Source: Chloroflexota bacterium
GTDB taxonomy: Bacteria > Chloroflexota > Anaerolineae > Anaerolineales > UBA11579
Length of the DNA: 14,622 nucleotides
Direction of reading: 5' to 3'
Assembly: GCA_030610225.1 (NCBI GenBank)
Contig: JAUWSD010000007.1
Location: 1-14,622 of the forward strand
The position numbers were made by a program, and so were the translations under genes. Positions within the stretch are counted from its first letter, which is position 1. The number at the start of each line of letters is the position of its first letter. This document shows positions 5,398 to 12,843 of this stretch, in pieces. The notes under the pieces are model-generated. The model did no database searches, was not told where the DNA came from, and worked only from the letters and a program-made list of their open reading frames with translations.

Positions 5398-6807
5398 TTA
5401 GAAAAGATAATCCTGCAGGTCTTTACTATGTGATGGGTGCCTGAGCTTTCTGAGCGCCTTTGCTTCTATCTGGCGGATACGCTCACGGGTGACATTGAAA
5501 TACTGTCCGACTTCTTCGAGGGTGTGATCTTTCCCGTCGATAAGACCATAACGCAGCTCCAGGACTTCCCGCTCACGGTCGGTGAGGGCACCGAGGGCGT
5601 TTTGGATCTGTTCTTTTAGTATTTCCCTGGCAGCAGCTTCAATTGGTTCTGGAGCGTCGCTATCTTCAATAAAATCTCCAAGCTGGCTGTTCTCCCCGGA
5701 ACCTACCGGGCTTTCCAGTGACATCGGTTCTTCTGCGGCTCTGAGGGTCTTTTCTACTTTAATGGTGGCACGCTTCCATTTTCTCAGAAGGTCAGGGTCA
5801 ATATCGATGTTCTTATCCTGATATTCCCTGATGTGGTCAACTTCGATCTGTTCCAGGAACCCAGATTCAAGTGCCAGTTCTTCATGTTTGGGTTCGCGGC
5901 CAAGTTTCTGGGTGAGGGTTCGGTGTGAACGCATCAAGCGCTGGATAGATTCCAGGAGGTGAACAGGAATACGGATCGTGCGGGCCTGATCAGCAATTGA
6001 TCTTGTGATGGCCTGCCTGATCCACCATGTGGCATATGTGCTGAATTTAAATCCGCGGGTGACATCAAATTTATGTACGGCTCTCAGTAAGCCGATATTG
6101 CCTTCCTGGATCAGGTCTTCAAAGTTGCTGCCGCGCCCAACAAAACGTTTGGCAATGCTGACGACCAGACGGAGGTTGGCGCTGATAATCGCGTTCTGAG
6201 CTTCAAGGGACTGTTTGAAGACCTTATCTAAAGCATCCTGCATTATTTCTTTGTCCGGCAGTCTCCACGCGAAGGTGTGGGTCATCGGCAATTTTCCCTT
6301 CAGGGAATACCTTTCCTCAAGGTAGTCGATCGATTCATAAGGCAGCATATAAATTGAGACGTAGAGAGTGAATGCGTATTTTGCTATCTGGTCCCAATCA
6401 TCATTATTGGACCAGAGATCATTTTTCAGGTAGCTGCGCAAATATGAATGCCTGCGCAAATTCCAGGTTGATTTCAGGTCACGGGCTTCTATTAGAATTT
6501 CCAGGAAAAGGGGAGGCTCCCGCTCCAAGGCTTCAACACCTTTCCGTATTTTTGCCCAGGAATCAGTGATCATTTTATATAGGAGTGTGAATATTTCTTT
6601 AGGGATGTCTTTCTTGCGGCCGCTGGATTCCACAATGTTCTTCAGGTGGGTCAGCGATTTGAAACCTTCTACTTGAGAGGACAGCCAAAATTCGTGATCG
6701 ATATCAAGCAGGTCAACCTGGCCGATCTCTTTTAAATAGAGCCTGATCGGGTCTTCACCTCCATCTACAACCTTCTTTGTTTTAATGGTTTTTTTTAGTT
6801 TAGTCAT
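5398..6807 (-). CDS. rpoD: RNA polymerase principal sigma factor (SigA/RpoD)
   Basis: This is a group 1 sigma-70 factor of 469 residues that directs RNA polymerase to housekeeping promoters. Region 1.2 lies at residues 18-40 (DPIRLYLKEIG). Region 2 lies at about 205-285, with NLRLVVSIAKRF, EDLIQEGNIGLL and the fully conserved YATWWIRQAITRSIADQAR that melts and reads the -10. Region 3 spans about 288-365. Region 4 runs from about 400, with LTDREREVLELRYGL and the helix-turn-helix EEVGQYFNVTRERIRQIEAK that reads the -35. Region 1.1 is absent. A non-conserved insert of about 140 residues (51-195) separates 1.2 from 2.1, and a further insert of about 30 residues (318-350) sits in region 3. The gene follows dnaG by four bases, the dnaG-rpoD pairing of the classic macromolecular synthesis operon, and has no strong ribosome site, so translation is probably coupled. 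Confidence 0.96.
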   Translation of the reverse strand: MTKLKKTIKTKKVVDGGEDPIRLYLKEIGQVDLLDIDHEFWLSSQVEGFKSLTHLKNIVESSGRKKDIPKEIFTLLYKMITDSWAKIRKGVEALEREPPLFLEILIEARDLKSTWNLRRHSYLRSYLKNDLWSNNDDWDQIAKYAFTLYVSIYMLPYESIDYLEERYSLKGKLPMTHTFAWRLPDKEIMQDALDKVFKQSLEAQNAIISANLRLVVSIAKRFVGRGSNFEDLIQEGNIGLLRAVHKFDVTRGFKFSTYATWWIRQAITRSIADQARTIRIPVHLLESIQRLMRSHRTLTQKLGREPKHEELALESGFLEQIEVDHIREYQDKNIDIDPDLLRKWKRATIKVEKTLRAAEEPMSLESPVGSGENSQLGDFIEDSDAPEPIEAAAREILKEQIQNALGALTDREREVLELRYGLIDGKDHTLEEVGQYFNVTRERIRQIEAKALRKLRHPSHSKDLQDYLF

Positions 6808-6811
6808 GCTG

Positions 6812-8743
6812 CTATTCTGGGTCAGGTCTGTTTGAAAACAGAGTTCTATCGTTAAATGCTTTATTGATCTTTAGTATTTGTTGATTGACTTTATTAATTT
6901 CCTGCATCAGGTCATCGTTAAGACCTGAATTGTTTTCCTGCTCATCTTCCAGCTGAAAACGATATTGGTTTAGCATATCACGAAGAACGTTTTCCCGCAG
7001 GCGAAGAATATTACGGAAGATCTCCGATAAGATCCTTTCTTCCTGAGGCACAAGTTTCTGTGTTTTTTGGAGCAGATCATCTGCATAGTCTGCAAGATCG
7101 ATCGGCATTTGTTCTATGACATAGTTTTGGGGTTCAATAGTATCCTGATCGAGAGATGTGATGATCAAACTAATGATCTCCTGATGGTTTGTGTGCATGA
7201 AATCTTTACTCGAGATCCTTGATAGTCCTGACTGGATCAGGGCACGATCAACCCTGTAGAGATTTTCTGGTTTTCGGAGGATCATCCCAACGGCCATCGC
7301 TTCGATCTCATTCAGAGGTGATTTCTCAGGGATCTTTGATACTGGTTCAGCCGACTGATCAACTGGATTTTTAGCCCTTCTTCCGGGACGCCTGCGCTTC
7401 TGGACCGGTTGTTGATAAGAGCTAACCAGCGTGGATTCATCTACTTTGAGGAGACGGGCAAGCTGCTGGCGGTAGGTGTCCCTTTCGATCAGTGAGGGCA
7501 CATCCTGGATCAAGGGCATGACCTGGTCTGCAACTTCTGTTTTAGCTTTGGGATCGCTCAGGTCCTGGCTGGCAGCCAAAGTTTCCATGACATGCACAAC
7601 GACAGGTTTGGCTGAAGCGATCAGCTTCGCCCATTCTTCAGGGTTCTCGTTAACGATCTCATCTGGATCAAGCCCTTCAGGGAGGGTGCTGACCCTGATG
7701 TCAGCATTCAGACGGGCCTCATTGCGCAGAAGCCCTCTGGCATCGAAAGTTAGCTCACTCTCTCGGTCAAGGGTATTTCTGGCAACCTGTAAACCGCGCA
7801 ATGTGGCATTCACACCAGCTGCATCAGAATCCATTGCGAGGATGATCTTGCGTGTCAGGCGTTTTAGCTGACGCAGCTGTTCTTCTGTCAGTGCAGTACC
7901 CATCGAAGCTACAAGGTTCTTAAAACCAGCCTGATTGGTGGCGATCACATCCATATAACCCTCAACGATCACTACCTGGTCGTCTGCACGAATACCTTTA
8001 CGGGATTTATCAAGCCCGTAGAGCAGATTGCTTTTATCGAAGATGGGAGTTTGAGGAGAATTCAGGTATTTTGGGACATCGTCTGGTGCAAGTGCACGGG
8101 CACCAAAACCAGCCATTTTGCCCTGATAGTTCCGGATCGGGAACATGAGTCGGTTGCGGAAACGGTCATAGATGCCACCCGAATCTCTCTGAGTGACCAG
8201 CCCGGCATCGACCAGGTCTTTTTCGGTATATCCCTTTTCGGTGAAGTGAGTGTGAGCCTGATCCCAGCTATGGGGTGAATACCCAAGCTCAAATTCCTCA
8301 ATGGTCTTATCAGATAAATTGCGTTCATGCAGGTAATTGAGGGCAGGTTTTCCAGCTTCAGTATTTATAAGGTGATGGCGGAAAAAGGCCACAGCATCTT
8401 CGAGCAGGTTTCTAAGGCGTTCGTGCTCTTCTTTTTGTCCTTGCTCTTCTGGTGAGATAGGTCTTAAAACAACCCCGGCCCGATCGGCCAGATGTTTAAG
8501 TGCTTCGGGGAAATCCCAGCCTTCGCGCTTCATGACGTAATTAATTAGGTCTCCGCCTTCGTTGCATTGGCCGAAACATCTCCATGTGCCAGTCTCTGGA
8601 AATACAACAAAAGCAGGTGTACGAGTGTTTGGGTGAAACGGACAAAATCCAGTATAATTCTTCCCTGTGCGCCGTAATTGAACGTTTTCAGAGACTATAT
8701 CAATAATATCTAATCGGGCTTTTATTTCGTCAACCGAGCTCAT
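6812..8743 (-). CDS. dnaG: DNA primase DnaG
   Basis: DnaG makes the RNA primers for chromosomal replication and works with the DnaB helicase. The 643-residue protein has the N-terminal CHC2 zinc domain with C34, H37, C56 and C60. The second pair is C-x3-C where the best-known primases have C-x2-C. The RNA polymerase core follows, including GIYDRFRNRLMFPIRN at about 190-205. The TOPRIM catalytic residues are E261 in VIVEGYMD and D305/D307 in LAMDSDAAG. After TOPRIM an insert of about 20 residues (TFDARGLLRNEARL) precedes LPEGLDPDEI. A basic linker near 455 leads to a helical C-terminal helicase-interaction domain. No ribosome site precedes the ATG. It is the promoter-proximal gene of a dnaG-rpoD pair; rpsU, part of this operon in enterobacteria, is not present upstream. 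Confidence 0.97.
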   Translation of the reverse strand: MSSVDEIKARLDIIDIVSENVQLRRTGKNYTGFCPFHPNTRTPAFVVFPETGTWRCFGQCNEGGDLINYVMKREGWDFPEALKHLADRAGVVLRPISPEEQGQKEEHERLRNLLEDAVAFFRHHLINTEAGKPALNYLHERNLSDKTIEEFELGYSPHSWDQAHTHFTEKGYTEKDLVDAGLVTQRDSGGIYDRFRNRLMFPIRNYQGKMAGFGARALAPDDVPKYLNSPQTPIFDKSNLLYGLDKSRKGIRADDQVVIVEGYMDVIATNQAGFKNLVASMGTALTEEQLRQLKRLTRKIILAMDSDAAGVNATLRGLQVARNTLDRESELTFDARGLLRNEARLNADIRVSTLPEGLDPDEIVNENPEEWAKLIASAKPVVVHVMETLAASQDLSDPKAKTEVADQVMPLIQDVPSLIERDTYRQQLARLLKVDESTLVSSYQQPVQKRRRPGRRAKNPVDQSAEPVSKIPEKSPLNEIEAMAVGMILRKPENLYRVDRALIQSGLSRISSKDFMHTNHQEIISLIITSLDQDTIEPQNYVIEQMPIDLADYADDLLQKTQKLVPQEERILSEIFRNILRLRENVLRDMLNQYRFQLEDEQENNSGLNDDLMQEINKVNQQILKINKAFNDRTLFSNRPDPE

Positions 8744-8782
8744 AATTGCATATTTAAGTTAGAATTGGTGAATAAGAATTGA

Positions 8783-8791
8783 ATTATATCA
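8783..8791 (-). promoter_or_regulatory. Extended -10 promoter for dnaG-rpoD
   Basis: Read on the minus strand, this is TGATATAAT: a perfect TATAAT with the TGn extension. No TTGACA-like box lies at 16-18 bases upstream, which extended -10 promoters can do without. Transcription would start near 8776 and give a leader of about 30 bases without a Shine-Dalgarno site before the dnaG ATG. Confidence 0.5.
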
Positions 8792-8811
8792 CCGCTGGAA
8801 ATTATTGATTG

Positions 8812-8835
8812 AATAACTGCTAAACTTTAGTTATT
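8812..8835. repeat. Inverted repeat in the dnaG/glgP divergent region
   Basis: AATAACT at 8812-8818 is repeated in inverse as AGTTATT at 8829-8835 with a 10-base spacer. Inside it is a second overlapping palindrome, CTAAA-C-TTTAG at 8820-8830. It lies just upstream of a CATAAT (8842-8847) that could be the glgP -10, and could be an operator. In AT-rich spacer, chance is a real alternative. The rest of the 122-base intergenic region shows no gene. Confidence 0.35.
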
Positions 8836-8865
8836 ACGCACCATAATTATTAAATATAAAGAGAA

Positions 8866-11022
8866 ATGAACTTAATGAGCAAATTTAAAGGCATCTATCA
8901 AAACAATTTTCAACTTCCAGAAGAGATTTCAAGATTAGGGGAATTTGTTTACAACTTATGGTGGGTTTGGGTAAAAGAATCCCAGAAATTATTTACTGAA
9001 ATAGACCCTCACCTTTGGGAAGTGGTGAACCACAACCCGATCAAATTTTTGCGCGATGTAGATCAGGACCGATTAAATGAGATCGTAAAAGACCCGCGCT
9101 ATTTGAATTATTATTATGATGTCATCAAGGAATTTGATGAATATATGGCGGGGGATAACACCTGGTTCGAACAGAAATGCCTCAAGAAGGATAAGAACAC
9201 GATAGCTTATTTCTCATCGGAATTCGGGCTGCACGAAACGCTCCCGATCTATGCTGGTGGGCTGGGTATTCTTTCGGGCGATCATGTAAAAGCTGCATCT
9301 GATCTGGGTCTGCCATTTGTGGCAATCGGCTTCTTTTATACCCAGGGGTATTTCACACAGCGCATTTCTGAAGATGGCTGGCAGGAAGCCAGCCAGGTTG
9401 AGCTGAAATTTGAAGAGTTGCCGGTATCACCGATCCGCGAAGAAAATGGCGAGCTTATGACGATCTCAGTTGAGATGGCCGGTCGAGAGATAAAGGCAAG
9501 ATTGTGGGAAGTGCGGGTTGGAAGGATCCCACTCTATTTGCTTGATACAGATGTTGAGGGGAACACACAGGAAGACAGAAAGCTGACCGCGAGATTATAC
9601 AGCAGCGACCTCGATCTGCGAATTTCACAGGAGATCGTTTTGGGTATGGGCGGAGTTAAGGCACTCCGAAAATTAGGATATGATCCCCAGGTCTGGCATA
9701 TGAATGAGGGGCATTCCGCATTCCTCACAATCGAGCAGATCAGAGAGAATATGCAGGCTGGCATGAGCTATGAAGAGGCTGTGGATAAGGCCAAGGCAAA
9801 TAATGTCTTTACAACTCATACTCCGGTTCCGGCAGGAAATGATGAATTTCCAAAATGGTTGATCGACAAATATTTCTCAAAATTATGGCCTAAACTTGGG
9901 CTGACACGTGATGAGTTCTTCGATCTAGCCAGTGCAGGACGGGACTGGGGCGAAGTCTTCAGTATGCCGATCCTGGCATTTAGAATGTCCAACCGAGCTA
10001 ATGGAGTATCAGAGCTGCATGGGCATGTAGCCAGAAAGATGTGGAATCATCTGTGGCCGGAGTTGAAGGAAGAGGATGTTCCGATCGGTCATATTACAAA
10101 TGGTGTCCACACAGGCACATGGCTAGCCCGCAGAATGAAAACTTTATTCAACCAATATTTACCATCAGACTGGATGGAAAGACTGGATGACGATGCTGTC
10201 TGGCAGGCTGTTTCAAATATCCCGGACGGTGAACTGTGGGATGTGAGGCGGCATCTTAAACGAGCATTGGCTTCCTATCTTCGTGACAGAGCAAGAAATC
10301 AGTGGGTTGGAGATGGCGTTCATCCTGTGCAGGTAGTAGCGGCTGGTGCATTGATGGATCCTTATGCACTCACGATCGGGTTTGCGCGCCGCTTTGCTAC
10401 ATATAAAAGGGCAGGATTGATCTTGAATGACATGGATCGCCTGCTGAATATGATTAATCAACCTAATAAACCGGTACAGATCATCTTTGCTGGGAAATCG
10501 CACCCTGCTGACAAACCCGGAAAAATGCTGATCCAGGAAGTGTACCGAAAGGTTAAATCTTCTGAGAACGGCGGCAGGCTGATCTTCCTTGAAGACTACG
10601 ATATGAACTTGGGCAGATACCTGACCCAGGGTGTGGATGTGTGGCTGAATACCCCGCGAAGGCCAAACGAGGCTTCCGGGACTTCCGGCCAGAAAGCGGC
10701 CATGAACGGAGTGATCAACTTCTCAATTCTTGATGGGTGGTGGCGGGAAGGTTACAATGGAGAGAACGGCTGGGCAATTGGTCAGGATAAAGATTATACG
10801 GATCATGATGAGCAGGACCGTGATGATCTGAGCAGTTTGTATGACCTGCTTGAAAATGAGATCATACCACTGTATTACAACACCCGGGCACTTGATAATA
10901 TGTCTGCTGGCTGGATGAAGTATGTGAAATCAAGCATCCAGACATTGACACCAAAGTATAATATTAGAAGAATGGTGAAGGATTATACAGAGGGTTACTA
11001 CATCCCTGTATTGAAGGAGTAA
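8866..11022 (+). CDS. glgP: Alpha-glucan phosphorylase (GT35, short form)
   Basis: This enzyme cleaves alpha-1,4-glucans (glycogen, maltodextrins) with phosphate to give glucose 1-phosphate, using pyridoxal phosphate. At 718 residues it is the short bacterial/archaeal form, with an N-terminal DUF3417-type domain (residues about 15-70: LPEEISRLGEFVYNLWW, then DPHLWEVVNHNPIKFL). The catalytic part contains YFSSEFGLHETLPIYAGGLG, WHMNEGHSAF, TTHTPVPAGNDEF and GFARRFATYKR. The PLP motif EASGTSGQK starts at 602 with the Schiff-base lysine K610, followed by NGVINFSILDGWW. A second in-frame ATG at 8875 is also possible; the GAG-rich ribosome site is weak for either. It stops one base before the UPF0316 gene. 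No other glycogen genes are in the window, so its source of glucan cannot be inferred here. Confidence 0.96.
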   Translation: MNLMSKFKGIYQNNFQLPEEISRLGEFVYNLWWVWVKESQKLFTEIDPHLWEVVNHNPIKFLRDVDQDRLNEIVKDPRYLNYYYDVIKEFDEYMAGDNTWFEQKCLKKDKNTIAYFSSEFGLHETLPIYAGGLGILSGDHVKAASDLGLPFVAIGFFYTQGYFTQRISEDGWQEASQVELKFEELPVSPIREENGELMTISVEMAGREIKARLWEVRVGRIPLYLLDTDVEGNTQEDRKLTARLYSSDLDLRISQEIVLGMGGVKALRKLGYDPQVWHMNEGHSAFLTIEQIRENMQAGMSYEEAVDKAKANNVFTTHTPVPAGNDEFPKWLIDKYFSKLWPKLGLTRDEFFDLASAGRDWGEVFSMPILAFRMSNRANGVSELHGHVARKMWNHLWPELKEEDVPIGHITNGVHTGTWLARRMKTLFNQYLPSDWMERLDDDAVWQAVSNIPDGELWDVRRHLKRALASYLRDRARNQWVGDGVHPVQVVAAGALMDPYALTIGFARRFATYKRAGLILNDMDRLLNMINQPNKPVQIIFAGKSHPADKPGKMLIQEVYRKVKSSENGGRLIFLEDYDMNLGRYLTQGVDVWLNTPRRPNEASGTSGQKAAMNGVINFSILDGWWREGYNGENGWAIGQDKDYTDHDEQDRDDLSSLYDLLENEIIPLYYNTRALDNMSAGWMKYVKSSIQTLTPKYNIRRMVKDYTEGYYIPVLKE

Positions 11023-11023
11023 A

Positions 11024-11548
11024 ATGATCGACTTCTCGAGCTTTCCTATTTGGGTAGGGGTCATAATAATATTCATGCTGAGAGTGGTTGAATTGAGTTT
11101 TTCATCTCTCAGGATGATGATGTTGATCCGTGACAGGAAGCAACTGGCCTGGGTGTTTGGATTCATGCAGGGCTTGATCTTTGTTCTGGCGATCTCGAAT
11201 GTTCTCAGCAACCTGGAAAGCTGGTTTCATGTCATTGCCTATGCTGCTGGTTTTTCCACTGGCTGGGTAGTGGGGTCTTTTGTTGAAGGGAAACTGGCGA
11301 TCGGTTTTACACATATTCGAATCGTTAGCTCAAAACTTGGGACTGCGATCGCTGACAAGTTGAGAAAAGAGGGCTTTGCTGTAACGGAGATATCAGCCCG
11401 TGGGAAAGATGGGATGGTTACACTGCTTGATATGGGAGTGATGCGTAAAAGGGCTAAAGATGTGCAGGAGATAGTAAAGGAAGTTGATGATACTGCTTTC
11501 ATCACCTCTGAAGACCTGAGACCTGTAAATAGAGGATACTGGCATTAG
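11024..11548 (+). CDS. UPF0316 membrane protein (DUF5698-DUF2179)
   Basis: This 174-residue protein fits the UPF0316 family (the type of Bacillus YebE), whose role is not established. Three hydrophobic segments lie at about residues 8-24, 43-60 and 66-85. The segment between the first two has the family stretch LSFSSLRMMMLIRDRKQLAW. The C-terminal half, from about residue 98, is a soluble DUF2179 domain (IRIVSSKLGTAIADKLRKEG, then VTEISARGKDGMVTLL), a small fold proposed to sense ligands or bind nucleotides. An AAGGAG ribosome site lies four bases before the ATG and overlaps the end of glgP. The two genes are therefore co-transcribed, although I know of no functional link between phosphorylase and UPF0316. 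The gene ends in TAG, 28 bases before a hairpin terminator. Confidence 0.85.
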   Translation: MIDFSSFPIWVGVIIIFMLRVVELSFSSLRMMMLIRDRKQLAWVFGFMQGLIFVLAISNVLSNLESWFHVIAYAAGFSTGWVVGSFVEGKLAIGFTHIRIVSSKLGTAIADKLRKEGFAVTEISARGKDGMVTLLDMGVMRKRAKDVQEIVKEVDDTAFITSEDLRPVNRGYWH

Positions 11549-11576
11549 TGCCAAATAGAATTTAAATATTATATAA

Positions 11577-11600
11577 AAGAGGTGGCAGATGCCACCTCTT
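11577..11600. terminator. Bidirectional hairpin terminator
   Basis: A perfect 11-bp stem (11577-11587 with 11590-11600), effectively closed by an AGAT loop, lies between convergent genes. On the minus strand it is followed at once by TTTTATATAATATTT, a good U-rich tail for the aminopeptidase transcript. On the plus strand the next T-run is about 15 bases on, so it is a weaker terminator for glgP-UPF0316. Confidence 0.85.
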
Positions 11601-11619
11601 GATTGTTAAGTAACATTTT

Positions 11620-12720
11620 TTAGACAAAATCTCCATCTTTATAAACAAGTTCGCCGTCAAGGTGCATCTCTGAATCTTTGCGGAGGTCGCAGATCATGTC
11701 CCAATGGATCTGGCTTTTGTTCTTGCTGCCTGTTTCAGGGTATCCGGCACCCAGAGCCATATGGAAGGAGCCGCCGATCTTTTCGTCAAATAGGATACTG
11801 CCGGTGAACTGCTGGATACCGTAATTGGTGCCGATCGCAAATTCGCCTACATAACGGGCACCGGGATCAGAGTCGATCATCTGAAGCAGGAAGTCCTGAT
11901 TTGTTTTGGATGCTGCCTGAACCACTTTTCCCTGTTCGAATTTCAATTCAATACCTTCTACGATACGACCCTGCAGGATAGCAGGGTAGGTGTAGCGCAC
12001 CCAGCCGTTGATCGAATCTTCGACCGGCCCTGTGAAGATCTCACCGTCAGGCATATTATTAGTGCCAGCACAGTTTACGAGAATACGGTCTTTTATTGAC
12101 AGGGTCAGGTCAACATTTGGTCCTTTTAGAGTGATCGCATCACCGCCTTTGAATCGCTCAATGATCTTTTCCTGTTCATCGTGGAATTTTTTCCATTCTG
12201 CGATGGGATCATCTTTGTCTGCATAAACAGCGCTGTAGACAAAATCCTCATAATCTTTGAGACTCATACCTGCCTGGTCTGCGTAGGCCTGAGTCGGGAA
12301 GAGTGTTGTCACCCACTTGAACTCTCCAACTGCCCCGCGTCTGAATTGAGCTTCGAGGATCGGTTTGTTTGCTTTGCCTGCTTCAGTTTGCTTTTGAGGA
12401 TCGATGTCCTTTAATTCATGGAGGTCCATACTTGATTTGATCCGGAAACGGGATTCAAACTCGTTATATGCATGCATCCTGAACTGGTTGACATGTTGAA
12501 GCTGATCCTGGTTTGCTTTCTCAAAGAAGATTGATTGCTGTCCTGGGAGTTCAAGCATTGGGTAGGGGTGCCCACCCCGCTCTATAATGCGCTCATAAAG
12601 TGCTTCCACGAGGGGGAGAGCGGCGAGGGTTGAATCGATCTGAACCCGATCACCGGGTTGAATGTTGGCAGAATAGTCCACAAGGATCCGGGCGAACTTC
12701 TTTACTCTGGGGTCTGTCAT
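11620..12720 (-). CDS. M29 family metallo-aminopeptidase
   Basis: Members of peptidase family M29 (aminopeptidase T, AmpS, PepS) are cytosolic two-metal enzymes that remove N-terminal residues from peptides. The 366-residue protein is slightly shorter than the usual 400-410. The metal and catalytic residues are in family order: E227 in NMPDGEIFTGP, E293 in VGEFAIG, H320 in GGSFHMALG, Y327 in GAGYPET, and H339 with D341 in QIHWDMI. No signal peptide is seen. The start has an AGGAG site six bases upstream on the minus strand. It is a single-gene unit, divergent from the oxidoreductase gene and closed by the hairpin at 11577-11600. Substrate preference cannot be read from sequence. Confidence 0.93.
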   Translation of the reverse strand: MTDPRVKKFARILVDYSANIQPGDRVQIDSTLAALPLVEALYERIIERGGHPYPMLELPGQQSIFFEKANQDQLQHVNQFRMHAYNEFESRFRIKSSMDLHELKDIDPQKQTEAGKANKPILEAQFRRGAVGEFKWVTTLFPTQAYADQAGMSLKDYEDFVYSAVYADKDDPIAEWKKFHDEQEKIIERFKGGDAITLKGPNVDLTLSIKDRILVNCAGTNNMPDGEIFTGPVEDSINGWVRYTYPAILQGRIVEGIELKFEQGKVVQAASKTNQDFLLQMIDSDPGARYVGEFAIGTNYGIQQFTGSILFDEKIGGSFHMALGAGYPETGSKNKSQIHWDMICDLRKDSEMHLDGELVYKDGDFV

Positions 12721-12750
12721 TTTGCTCTCCTGTATGTCTTTAGTCTGAAT

Positions 12751-12777
12751 CCATTAAATTATACAATAATTTAATGG
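12751..12777. repeat. Perfect 12-bp inverted repeat, candidate operator
   Basis: CCATTAAATTAT at 12751-12762 is matched exactly by its inverse at 12766-12777 with a three-base spacer. It lies 30 bases upstream of the aminopeptidase start and 66 bases upstream of the oxidoreductase start. It contains a minus-strand TATAAT at 12758-12763, so a protein bound here could block the aminopeptidase promoter. It is AT-rich, lies upstream of both genes, and lacks a T-run terminator form, so an operator is more likely than a terminator. Confidence 0.6.
12758..12763 (-). promoter_or_regulatory. Candidate -10 box for the aminopeptidase gene
   Basis: TATAAT on the minus strand lies inside the inverted repeat and would place the start of transcription near 12751, about 30 bases before the ATG. 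No convincing -35 is found at 15-18 bases. The position relative to a good ribosome site supports it. Confidence 0.45.
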
Positions 12778-12809
12778 CAGGTTTTGAGAGAGTGAGGAAT
12801 ACTGGCACA

Positions 12810-12818
12810 TGGTAAAAT
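12810..12818 (+). promoter_or_regulatory. Extended -10 promoter for the oxidoreductase gene
   Basis: TGGTAAAAT is a TGn-extended -10 with five of six consensus bases. It would start transcription near 12825, with a short leader carrying AAAGGTGA just before the ATG at 12844. A TTGAGA at 12784-12789 is too far upstream (23 bases) for normal -35 spacing. Confidence 0.45.
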
Positions 12819-12843
12819 TTTCTGAATAAGGAAAAGGTGAATT

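Noticed and set aside
7476..7871. Plus-strand ORF of 131 residues opposite dnaG
   Set aside because: Low-complexity Ser/Leu-rich antisense of the primase TOPRIM region; no ribosome site or recognisable domain.
11601..11622. Second terminator made by the T-run near 11615
   Set aside because: The T-run has no hairpin immediately before it; the 11577-11600 stem is about 15 bases away and already explains termination on the minus strand.
12751..12777. Inverted repeat as a rho-independent terminator
   Set aside because: The stem is AT-rich, has no following T-run, and lies upstream of the starts of both flanking genes.
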